Assembly (NCBI GenBank): GCA_049323755.1
Contig: JBMOPE010000028.1
Location: 62,001 to 126,000, forward strand
Length of the DNA: 64,000 bases
Direction of reading: 5' to 3'
Source of the DNA: BRHc4a sp049323755
Lineage (GTDB): Bacteria; Bacillota; Desulfotomaculia; Desulfotomaculales; Desulfocucumaceae
Both the position numbers and the translations under genes were made by a program. The notes under the pieces were generated by a model, which was given only the letters and a program-made list of their open reading frames with translations, was not told the DNA's origin and searched no databases. The stretch's first letter is position 1. Each line of letters begins with the position of its first letter. Below are positions 25,873-33,118 of this stretch, piece after piece.

Positions 25873-27459
25873 TTGCAGGAAATGATCCCCAATAAGGCGG
25901 TTGAAAACAGGTGGTTTGCAGTAAGAATAGCAGTGATCGCAGTAATATTTATTATTTTGAATGCTGTTGCCGGTAATTTTTACTTTATTGTAAACGCAAA
26001 TATCTATCCTACAGTGCACTCAACCCTTGAATTTATAAGTATAATAATTGCCATGTCCGTTTCACTTATGAGCTGGTACGAGTTCAGATATAGGGGAGAA
26101 GCCGGGGCACTGGTTCTTTCGGCTGTTTTTTGCGCTGTTGGTATATTGGATCTTGCACACACTCTTTCTTATTTTGGAATGCCGGATTTTATATCCCCCA
26201 ACTCTGTAAACAAGGCGTCTACCTTTTGGATAATGGCAAGGCTCTTTCAGTCAGTGGGGATTTTAGCGGCATTTTATGCGGGACAGAGACTGTTGAAGGG
26301 AAAGAAAGCCGGTATAATTCTTGTTTTTACAGCAGGAGCAACAGCAGTATTTGTTTATTACACGGCTATATTAATTGAATGGTTTCCGCCCATGTATGAC
26401 ATGGTAAACCGTGCGCAGACCCCTCTAAAAATAGACCTGGAATATATTGTTATGGCATTATTGGGATTTGGGGTTGCTTTAATTTTTAAGAAAAAAGAAA
26501 AGAAAAAAAGTGATTTATACCTTTCATCGGCCCTTTTAGTGGGCATTATGAGTGAGCTGGCCTTTACTTTCTATGCAAACGCCTATGATGCATATAACCT
26601 GCTGGGCCATGTATATAAAATCATATCTTTTTCATTTATTTTAAAGGCTCTTGTGGACGAGGGCCTGGCGGAAATTTATCAGGCTAACCATGAGCTGGCA
26701 AAAAAGAGCGATGAGCTGGCTGAAATGAACAGGGAGCTGAGAAAGGCGGACAAAATTAAGAATGATTTTCTGGCCAACACCAATCACGAGCTTAGAACTC
26801 CTCTTTCGGCCATAGTAGCGTTTACCGAGCTGCTCCTTGACGAGGAGAATACAGGAAGGCTAAACGACATTCAGAAAGATTACCTGAAAGAGATTAATGA
26901 CAGCGGCCGTGATCTTATGAAAAAAATAAAAGGGCTGCTGGAGCTTTCAGGAACACTGGGAGGGAAAATAGTAATCCACCAGGAAAGGGTAAATGTCAGG
27001 GAAATTGTGACTGATGCTGTATCAGAACTTGAAAAGGCATTTTCAGAAAAGGGAGTTAAAATAGATTGGACTCCGGGAAAAAGCATTTACATTTTTGCCG
27101 ATAGGGAAAAACTTATACGCATATTGCTTAACTTGCTGGATAACGCGCTAAAATTTACCGGTCCCGGAGGTCTTGTTTCGATTACAGCTGCTGCTGATAC
27201 AGTAAACCGTAAGGTCCGGATATCTGTCAATGACAATGGAGTGGGGATTGATCCGAATTATATAGACTCGGTTTTTAATATGTTTTATCAGGTTGATGGG
27301 ACAAGCACCAGGAAATACGGTGGAACAGGGATAGGACTTACCCTTTCCATGAAGTTTGCCGAGATGCATGGAGGAAAAATTGAGGTGGAAAGTGAGTGCG
27401 GAAAGGGCAGCAGATTTACTGTGGTTCTGCCTTTGCCCGTACCGGAGGAGGTGCAGTAA
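25873..27459 (+). CDS. Membrane histidine kinase with MASE3 sensor domain
   Basis: 528-aa sensor kinase. The N-terminal MASE3 region (about residues 15-265) has eight or so helices and 'GILDLAHTLSYFGMPDF'. It is followed by a short coiled coil ('ELAKKSDELAEMNRELRKAD'), the HisKA box 'NTNHELRTPLSAIVAF' (phosphorylated His) and HATPase_c with 'NLLDNALKFT', 'DNGVGIDPNY', 'GGTGIGLTLS'. Start is TTG, eight bases after AGGAG. The stop touches the start of the response regulator gene, so they form a two-component pair. The signal is unknown. Confidence 0.93.
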   Translation: MQEMIPNKAVENRWFAVRIAVIAVIFIILNAVAGNFYFIVNANIYPTVHSTLEFISIIIAMSVSLMSWYEFRYRGEAGALVLSAVFCAVGILDLAHTLSYFGMPDFISPNSVNKASTFWIMARLFQSVGILAAFYAGQRLLKGKKAGIILVFTAGATAVFVYYTAILIEWFPPMYDMVNRAQTPLKIDLEYIVMALLGFGVALIFKKKEKKKSDLYLSSALLVGIMSELAFTFYANAYDAYNLLGHVYKIISFSFILKALVDEGLAEIYQANHELAKKSDELAEMNRELRKADKIKNDFLANTNHELRTPLSAIVAFTELLLDEENTGRLNDIQKDYLKEINDSGRDLMKKIKGLLELSGTLGGKIVIHQERVNVREIVTDAVSELEKAFSEKGVKIDWTPGKSIYIFADREKLIRILLNLLDNALKFTGPGGLVSITAAADTVNRKVRISVNDNGVGIDPNYIDSVFNMFYQVDGTSTRKYGGTGIGLTLSMKFAEMHGGKIEVESECGKGSRFTVVLPLPVPEEVQ

Positions 27460-28146
27460 ATGCCGCAAAAAATATTAGTGGTGGATGATGAGCCCAAAAT
27501 TATTAAGATTGTGGAGCATGCTCTAAAAAAGGAAGGATTTGAGGTTGTGGGGGCAAACAGCGGTGCCGAGGCACTGGAACTGGCTGCCAAAGATCGGCCC
27601 GACCTGGTTCTGCTGGATATAATGATGCCCGGCATGGACGGTTTTGAAACCTTTCAAAGATTAAAAGGCGTTATGGATGTGCCGGTGATGATCCTTTCTG
27701 CCAGGAGTGATGAGTTAGATAAAATAGTAGGTTTTCGAATGGGAGTGGACGATTATCAGACAAAGCCGTTCAGCCCTACTGAGCTTGCGCTGAGAATTAA
27801 GGCGGTGTTGAGGCGTTTTGGGGAAGCGAGAGAAAAGGATAAAGGGGTACTCTCATTTGGCGACCTTTCCATTGACAGTCTCAGCAGACTTGTTTCCGTT
27901 GGTGACAGAAAGGTGGAGCTAACCCCAAAAGAATTTGATCTCCTGTGGCTGCTCGCCTCCAACCCCAACCGTGTGTTTACAAAGGGGCAAATACTTGACC
28001 TTGTGTGGGACAGCAGCTATTACGGAGATGAGAACACCGTAATGGTTCATATAAGAAGGCTCAGGGAAAAGGTTGAAAAAGACCCGTCCCAGCCGGTGTA
28101 TATAAAAACCGTCTGGGGGACGGGGTATAAGTTTGAGAAAGTATAA
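27460..28146 (+). CDS. OmpR/PhoB family response regulator
   Basis: 228-aa regulator: receiver domain (residues 1-118; acidic pair DDE, phospho-acceptor Asp in 'LVLLDIMMPGMDG', Lys in 'TKPFSP') and C-terminal winged helix ('ELTPKEFDLLWLLASNPN', 'WGTGYKFEKV'). It starts at the base after the kinase stop codon and is the kinase's cognate partner. It probably regulates nearby genes such as the flavoprotein or the downstream oxidative stress operon; this is inference. Confidence 0.94.
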   Translation: MPQKILVVDDEPKIIKIVEHALKKEGFEVVGANSGAEALELAAKDRPDLVLLDIMMPGMDGFETFQRLKGVMDVPVMILSARSDELDKIVGFRMGVDDYQTKPFSPTELALRIKAVLRRFGEAREKDKGVLSFGDLSIDSLSRLVSVGDRKVELTPKEFDLLWLLASNPNRVFTKGQILDLVWDSSYYGDENTVMVHIRRLREKVEKDPSQPVYIKTVWGTGYKFEKV

Positions 28147-28185
28147 ATATGTGCTTATACTGATATTCTTATTCTGTCGGAACTC

Positions 28186-28226
28186 AGAATCAGACTCCCG
28201 GGCTGCCAAAGCAGCCACCAGGGAGA
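28186..28226 (+). terminator. Hairpin after the response regulator
   Basis: The stem GGCTGC/GCAGCC with loop caaa, flanked by ctccc and gggag, lies 50 bp after the response regulator stop. The T-run is weak. It is probably the end of the flavoprotein-kinase-regulator transcript. Confidence 0.45.
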
Positions 28227-28245
28227 ATGAAAATTGGGTCATTTT

Positions 28246-28444
28246 AAAGCCACAGAACACACAGAGGTTTTTAGACCTGCCTGAATGTTAAAAGATCTTT
28301 TAAATTAAGTGAAGATGTTTGATAATTATTCCCGGAGTGCCTACTTTTGCTACAGAGTAGTGCCCTACAATTATTCTCTGTGATCTCTGTGCCCTCTGTG
28401 GCTAATAAAGACCTGAGTTGTTTTCAGGGTAGAATTCAGAAGCC
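28246..28444 (+). repeat. CACAGAG-ended inverted-repeat element, copy C
   Basis: Left arm ccacagaacacacagagg, right arm ctctgtgatctctgtgcc and onward to ctgtgg, followed by the shared flank 'ttttcagggtagaattcag'. Same orientation as copy A. The inner 120 bp differ from copies A and B more than the ends do, as expected for a mobile non-coding element whose ends matter most. Confidence 0.75.
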
Positions 28445-28480
28445 AGAATGGGTTATAGTATATCTTACAGGTCTATAAAG

Positions 28481-28515
28481 ATTTCACCGCTCTCAAATGC
28501 GAGGGCGGTTTTTTT
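28481..28515 (+). terminator. Rho-independent terminator
   Basis: ACCGCTCTC and GAGGGCGGT form a 9-bp stem with one G-T pair and a six-base loop, followed directly by eight T residues. It isolates the upstream two-component region from the oxygen-defence operon. Confidence 0.75.
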
Positions 28516-28518
28516 TAA

Positions 28519-28605
28519 CCAATCCCTAATCCCTAAGCCCAAGACCTATGAATGATGCATAATACTGCCGCCGGAACGGCGACAACGCCCGCAGGGCGTT
28601 TATTA
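28519..28605. repeat. Period-7 (aatccct) repeat and GC double hairpin
   Basis: The aatccct heptamers (28519-28535) are followed by gccgccggaacggcg and AACGCCCGCAGGGCGTT (28584-28600), with tttatt after it. Same modular repeat family as at 11417 and 36273. The remaining 80 bp up to the superoxide dismutase gene hold a TATAAT (28654-28659) that could be its -10; no good -35 is seen. Confidence 0.6.
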
Positions 28606-28684
28606 TTAAGAAAATCGTAAGGAATTCGTAAATGCGTGTTAAGACCCTTCTTCTATAATCAAAACTGTAGAGAGGGGGATATTG

Positions 28685-29287
28685 ATGGCTGGCCGGGATA
28701 AGGAATTTTTAGGTATCACCTTAAGCCAGATCGAGCATCATATTAAGCAGCAGTATGTTCCCCAGATTGCCAAAAAGCAGGAAATAGAAGCCCGGTTAAT
28801 AAGGGCTGACACAGTATTTGCCAATGATACGTACTGCCAGCTTAGATCCTTGAAAAAAGAATTGAGCTATTCGGTAAATTCTTTAAGGCTGCACGATTAC
28901 TATTTTGAGAACCTGGGAAACAGCCCTGTTAAGAAGCCCTCGGTTGTGGAATGGCTATTCAGTCGTGACTTCGGATCTTTTGATGAGTGGAAAAATGAAT
29001 TCATTGCCCTGGGGCTGTGTGCCAGGGGGTGGGTTCTGACAGGGTATGACCTTAAGGAAGGAAGAGTGCGAAACTTTATTACGGATAATCATTCGGAAGG
29101 CGTGTGGTCGGTTGTTCCTCTTCTGGTAATGGATGTTTACGAGCATGCTTACTGTCCGCAGTACTCTTCAAGACAGGAATATGTAAGAGAATTTTTGGAT
29201 AACGTAAACTGGATTTTAGTGGGTCACAGAACGGCGGCTGCCATTGAAATGCACAAGGCATACGAAAAAGTAATTAAAGAAAAATAA
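28685..29287 (+). CDS. Iron/manganese superoxide dismutase
   Basis: 200-aa enzyme dismutating superoxide. The four metal ligands can be placed: His in 'LSQIEHHIKQQY', His in 'LHDYYFENL', and Asp and His in 'DVYEHAY'. The core is compact and fits the short clostridial Fe/Mn-SOD branch. The start is the ATG at 28685 behind AGAGGGGGA; a TTG lies directly before it. It is the first gene of a four-gene oxygen defence operon (SOD, rubredoxin, flavodiiron protein, flavin reductase-rubredoxin). Confidence 0.9.
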   Translation: MAGRDKEFLGITLSQIEHHIKQQYVPQIAKKQEIEARLIRADTVFANDTYCQLRSLKKELSYSVNSLRLHDYYFENLGNSPVKKPSVVEWLFSRDFGSFDEWKNEFIALGLCARGWVLTGYDLKEGRVRNFITDNHSEGVWSVVPLLVMDVYEHAYCPQYSSRQEYVREFLDNVNWILVGHRTAAAIEMHKAYEKVIKEK

Positions 29288-29300
29288 GGAGGAGAAAGCA

Positions 29301-29459
29301 ATGGAAAAATGGGTATGCACAATTTGCGGTTACGAATATGACCCGGCTGCGGGAGATGAGGAAAACGGAGTGGCTCCCGGAACGTCCTTTGAAGATATTC
29401 CGGAAGACTGGGTATGCCCGGTCTGCGGGGCCGGAAAAGATCAGTTTGAAAAGGAATAG
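29301..29459 (+). CDS. Rubredoxin
   Basis: 52-aa protein with two CxxCG motifs (CTICGYEYDP near residue 6 and CPVCGAGKDQF near residue 39) that hold a single iron. Also 'GVAPGTSFEDIPEDWVCP', the standard rubredoxin core. AAGGAGGAG precedes the ATG. It lies between SOD and the flavodiiron protein, and most likely donates electrons to the latter. Confidence 0.96.
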   Translation: MEKWVCTICGYEYDPAAGDEENGVAPGTSFEDIPEDWVCPVCGAGKDQFEKE

Positions 29460-29470
29460 GGGGAAATGAC

Positions 29471-30661
29471 ATGAAAGCGGTGTCAATAAAGGACGGCGTA
29501 TACTGGGTAGGGGCAAAAAACCCTGATTTGAGGGTTTTTGACATAGTGATGAGGACGGATAACGGCACAACGTACAACTCCTACCTGGTAAAGGGGGAAA
29601 AAGCGGCCCTGGTGGAAACCGTAAAGCGTGGTTTTGAAGAGGAACTTATATCCAGGGTAGAATCGATTATGCCGCTGGAGGAAATTGAGTACATTATTAT
29701 GAACCACACCGAGCCTGACCACTCCGGCTCACTGGGCTACCTGCTTAAAAGGATGCCCAGGGCCAGGGTGGTGGCCTCCAAGGTGGCCTTAAAGTTCTTA
29801 CGGGAAATGGTTAATTATGATTTTCCACAGATGGCCGTGACGGGTGGGGGCCAGATAGACCTGGGAGATGGAAAGATACTGAACTTTATATCGGCTCCGT
29901 TTCTGCACTGGCCGGACTCGATGTTTACTTATCTCCCGTCAGAAAGGGTGCTGTTTACCTGTGACGTATTCGGCTGCCACTATTGCGGCAAGGACATATT
30001 CAACGACCTCACCGGAGACATGGATGAGGCCTTCAGGTACTATTATGACGTTATAATGTCACCCTTTGCGAACTATGTAACCGATGCCATTAACAAGATT
30101 GAGCCTCTTGATTTTGACACAATCGCACCGTCCCACGGGCCGGTTTTAAGAAAGAATATAATGTCATACGTGGAAAAGTACAGAATGTGGGCATCGGGCT
30201 CAGTGCGGTCGGGAAGTGGAAAGGTGCTTGTGGCCTATGTGTCAGCCTATGGCAATACAAAGCTGCTGGCTGAGGAGATATCCGGAGGAATTAACGAAAC
30301 CGGGCTGGAAGCCCAAATGATTGATATATCAACGGTATCGCCGGGCGAGGTGGCAGGTATGGTAAATGCAGCCGACGGTTTTTTGGTTGGGTCCCCTACC
30401 TTAAACAGGGATGCAGTCTATCCGGTATGGGATATGCTGGCCCGCGTTTCACCTGTAATTAATCAGGGAAAGCCGGCTGCGGCCTTTGGTTCTTACGGAT
30501 GGTCCGGGGAGGCTGTGAAAATGATTGAGCAAAGGCTTTCGGGACTTCAGTTCAAAGTATTCCTGCCGGGTATAAAAGTAAACTTTACCCCGGACGAAAG
30601 AACAAAAACTGAAGCCAGGGAATTTGGGCGCTCCTTTGGCAGGCTCATATTGAATAAATAA
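29471..30661 (+). CDS. Flavodiiron protein (FprA family A-type flavoprotein)
   Basis: 396-aa cytosolic O2/NO reductase. The N-terminal metallo-beta-lactamase-like domain (residues 1-245) carries the diiron ligands in 'NHTEPDHSGSL' (H-x-E-x-D-H), 'FTCDVFGCHY' and 'APSHGPVL'. The C-terminal flavodoxin domain (about 250-396) has the FMN site 'YVSAYGNTKLLA'. It takes electrons from rubredoxin and reduces O2 to water, protecting anaerobes. It starts 11 bp after the rubredoxin stop, in the same operon. Confidence 0.96.
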   Translation: MKAVSIKDGVYWVGAKNPDLRVFDIVMRTDNGTTYNSYLVKGEKAALVETVKRGFEEELISRVESIMPLEEIEYIIMNHTEPDHSGSLGYLLKRMPRARVVASKVALKFLREMVNYDFPQMAVTGGGQIDLGDGKILNFISAPFLHWPDSMFTYLPSERVLFTCDVFGCHYCGKDIFNDLTGDMDEAFRYYYDVIMSPFANYVTDAINKIEPLDFDTIAPSHGPVLRKNIMSYVEKYRMWASGSVRSGSGKVLVAYVSAYGNTKLLAEEISGGINETGLEAQMIDISTVSPGEVAGMVNAADGFLVGSPTLNRDAVYPVWDMLARVSPVINQGKPAAAFGSYGWSGEAVKMIEQRLSGLQFKVFLPGIKVNFTPDERTKTEAREFGRSFGRLILNK

Positions 30662-30682
30662 TTGATTATTTATATGGTAATA

Positions 30683-30716
30683 ATTGCGGTCGGAGGTACT
30701 TAAGGGTAGTATCTGT
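30683..30716 (+). repeat. Single GTCGGAGG repeat unit
   Basis: The sequence ggtcggaggtacttaaggg in the 90-bp gap before the flavin reductase fusion resembles one unit of the 30-bp repeat (compare gtcggaggggcttaagggta at about 43932). It is a solitary copy between two operon genes. Confidence 0.55.
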
Positions 30717-30751
30717 AGGGAATACATCCGTGCGAAAGGATTGAGACGAAT

Positions 30752-31570
30752 ATGAAAATTTGGAGATGTTCAGTTTGCGGCTGGCTGCACGAGGGAGAGA
30801 ATCCCCCGGAACACTGCCCCCGGTGCGGGGCTCCGGCCGATAAGTTTGAGCTTGTTGACCCGTCGGAATACGCTGAATTTTTGGAGGAAGATGCCGATGC
30901 TGCAGTGGCGGCGGTGGAAGTGAGAGAACTGACTGCAGAGGATAAAAAGCGCATAGAGCCGGCCCTGTTTACAATTTCCTACGGCCTTTATATAGTGGGG
31001 TCGGTTAAGGACGGCAGGGTAAATGCCCAGGTGTGCAACACTGTTTTTCAGATAACCAGCACTCCCATGCGTATAGCCCTTGGAATAAACAAAAGCAATC
31101 TTACCAACGAGTATATAAAAGACAGCGGCGTGCTTTCGGTCTGCGTATTAGGCAAGGACGGCCATGACATGGTAAGGAACTTCGGCTTCAGGTCCGGCCG
31201 TGATGTCAATAAGTTTGAAAATATAAAGTTCTCTACAGGAAAACTTGGAGCCCCAATAATTGAAAACTGCATCTCGTACGTTGAATGCAGGGTAATACCT
31301 GAAATGACTATTGATGTGGGCACGCACACTCTTTTTGTGGCTGAGGTGCTGGACGGAGGTGTGAGAAGCGACGCGGAGCCCATGACTTACGCCTACTACA
31401 GGGAGACAAGAAAAGGCGGGGGAGCTAAAAAGGAAGCAGCCTCACCAGCCAGGAAGTGGGTATGTATAGTTTGCGGTTACGTGCACGAAGGTAATGAGCC
31501 GCCTGAAACCTGTCCTGTCTGCGGGGCACCCCGTGATAAATTCGAGTTGGTGGGAAAAGATAGGGATTAA
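30752..31570 (+). CDS. Rubredoxin-flavin reductase-rubredoxin fusion (high molecular weight rubredoxin type)
   Basis: 272-aa protein with three parts: N-terminal rubredoxin-like zinc/iron knuckle (residues 1-37, CSVCGWLHEGENPPEHCPRC in two CxxC pairs), FMN-binding flavin reductase domain (about 60-215, 'TISYGLYIVGSVKDGRVNAQ', 'NKSNLTNEYI') and a second rubredoxin-like domain at the C-terminus (about 230-272, CIVCGYVHEG, CPVCGAPRDKF). It would move electrons from NAD(P)H through FMN to rubredoxin iron and on to the flavodiiron protein upstream. Known Hrb proteins have one rubredoxin domain; here two flank the flavin domain. Confidence 0.9.
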   Translation: MKIWRCSVCGWLHEGENPPEHCPRCGAPADKFELVDPSEYAEFLEEDADAAVAAVEVRELTAEDKKRIEPALFTISYGLYIVGSVKDGRVNAQVCNTVFQITSTPMRIALGINKSNLTNEYIKDSGVLSVCVLGKDGHDMVRNFGFRSGRDVNKFENIKFSTGKLGAPIIENCISYVECRVIPEMTIDVGTHTLFVAEVLDGGVRSDAEPMTYAYYRETRKGGGAKKEAASPARKWVCIVCGYVHEGNEPPETCPVCGAPRDKFELVGKDRD

Positions 31571-31576
31571 AGAAGG

Positions 31577-31692
31577 GATTAGGGATTAGGGTTGGGGATT
31601 AGGAATCGGGAATTGGGGGTTGGGGTTGTACAGGTAAATGCAATAATTAAATATTATACCAATTCCTGATTCCCAATTCCCAATTCCGGACC
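31577..31692. repeat. Inverted pair of period-7 repeats between convergent genes
   Basis: Left arm of gggatta/gggaatt heptamers (31577-31630), right arm of aattccc heptamers (31661-31690) ending in ccggacc. The arms are complementary and would fold into a long imperfect hairpin at the junction of two convergent genes, a good place for a two-way terminator. Confidence 0.7.
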
Positions 31693-31717
31693 CGTGAATT
31701 ATGCTTAATAGGCTTTT

Positions 31718-32959
31718 TCATTGGCCCTTTAATTCCGCTCTCAGGTTTTGCCATGCATCCCTGGCCCGGTTTACCATATATGGGTAGCTCTTTTTGTCCG
31801 GGTGCTGGGTTATTCTTATAAACCAGTTGACGGCGTCCTTGTCATAGCCAAGCATGCGGCTTAACTGTCCCAGAAGAAACATAAGGTTCATTTCCTCCTT
31901 AGGTCCCTCGGATCCGTTTTCAAAGGATTTGGAAAGGTGATAAAGCGCCTTTTCCAGATTTTTTTGTTCATGGTCATTGTTGTCTCTGCTGTATCTGTAT
32001 AGCCATGCAAGCTTTAAAAAAAGCTTGCCCATGGCGCCATCATCGGCACCCCTTCCCCGCTGGCACTCTATGGCAAGCTTAAAGGTTTCTATGGCGCTTT
32101 CAAGCTCTCTCAGGCCGCAATAATTGGCTTGTCCCCAAATGTCTGTAAGAATTTTAATAAGGCTGTCCTTTATTTCAATTTTAACCGGGCCGGATGTGGA
32201 GTTGTTAAAGGAGTATCCGCAGAGGGGGCACACATTTATTTCGTAAAACAGAGGATTTACAGTTTTGTAATAAGTGCAGAAATCTTCGTCAGTTCTTTCG
32301 ATTACTATGTACTTTTGTCTTGGCTTTAATGAACCGAATTTTTTCCTGCAGAGAGGACAGGTGTACTCTTTTTTGAAAAACACCTCGTCTTCACCTTCAA
32401 TTTCATCTCCGCTCTCTTCCTGTGTATTCATGCTGTTAACTTCACTGGAAGGAACCGTTTCATTGGGGTTTCTAACAGAATATCCCTCTGGAATCTCTAA
32501 TCCTGAATCGAGGAGGACTCGTAAAAAAATTTCCTCCTTAGCTGCCGCCTCCCGTGCCATATTGCTGAGGCGCCTTATATAGCTTTTGGAAAACTCCGTG
32601 TTTTCTTTCATGAGTGAAATTACGGTTTGTCTGTCGACACATATCACAAAGGATGCCTCAGAGGCTCTGAGGCTGGCATCCACAGGAGATCCATCCAGCA
32701 AATAAGCTTCACCGTACGTATCTCCCCGGTTAAAAGTCCTAATTATAATCTCGCTATTATCATCTATTTTCTTATAAGCTTCCAACTTCCCGGAAAAGGT
32801 AATAAAAAGATTGTTGCAGTGTTTTCCCTCATCAAGTATAACCTTTCCTTTTTCAAACCTCATGGTTACAGATTTTTCAGAAAGCCTTGCCAGGTAGACA
32901 GGGCTTAAAATGTTGAAAAGAGGAAGTCCCCTTAAAAAACCCATGATGTCGGTGGTCAA
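31718..32959 (-). CDS. Cyclic nucleotide-binding domain/DUF2225 fusion protein
   Basis: 413-aa protein. Residues about 10-135 form a CRP/cNMP-binding domain ('FEKGKVILDEGKHCNNLFITFSG' pattern, seen here as EKGKVILDEG and NNLFITFSGKLE; 'FNRGDTYGEAYLLDG' core). A linker rich in Glu/Ser follows, then DUF2225 (about 205-405) with CPLCRKKF and CPLCGYSF knuckles and TPR-like helices ('ETFKLAIECQ', 'LEKALYHLSKSFEN'). There is no DNA-binding HTH, so it is not a CRP-type repressor. Start is TTG; a nearby ATG at 32944 is also possible. Function unknown. Confidence 0.85.
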   Translation of the reverse strand: MTTDIMGFLRGLPLFNILSPVYLARLSEKSVTMRFEKGKVILDEGKHCNNLFITFSGKLEAYKKIDDNSEIIIRTFNRGDTYGEAYLLDGSPVDASLRASEASFVICVDRQTVISLMKENTEFSKSYIRRLSNMAREAAAKEEIFLRVLLDSGLEIPEGYSVRNPNETVPSSEVNSMNTQEESGDEIEGEDEVFFKKEYTCPLCRKKFGSLKPRQKYIVIERTDEDFCTYYKTVNPLFYEINVCPLCGYSFNNSTSGPVKIEIKDSLIKILTDIWGQANYCGLRELESAIETFKLAIECQRGRGADDGAMGKLFLKLAWLYRYSRDNNDHEQKNLEKALYHLSKSFENGSEGPKEEMNLMFLLGQLSRMLGYDKDAVNWFIRITQHPDKKSYPYMVNRARDAWQNLRAELKGQ

Positions 32960-33118
32960 TTATAACAGCCTCCCCCAAGTAAAATGGGACTAATTAATAT
33001 TACCACAATTATGACAAGGTTCCTTTTTTTTATCAAAGGTTTTTATTGTATAGTTAATTTATTTGCGGTGGCAGGAATATCTCCCGGAATATCAAAATAA
33101 AGTTGTCAGCATAAAAGT

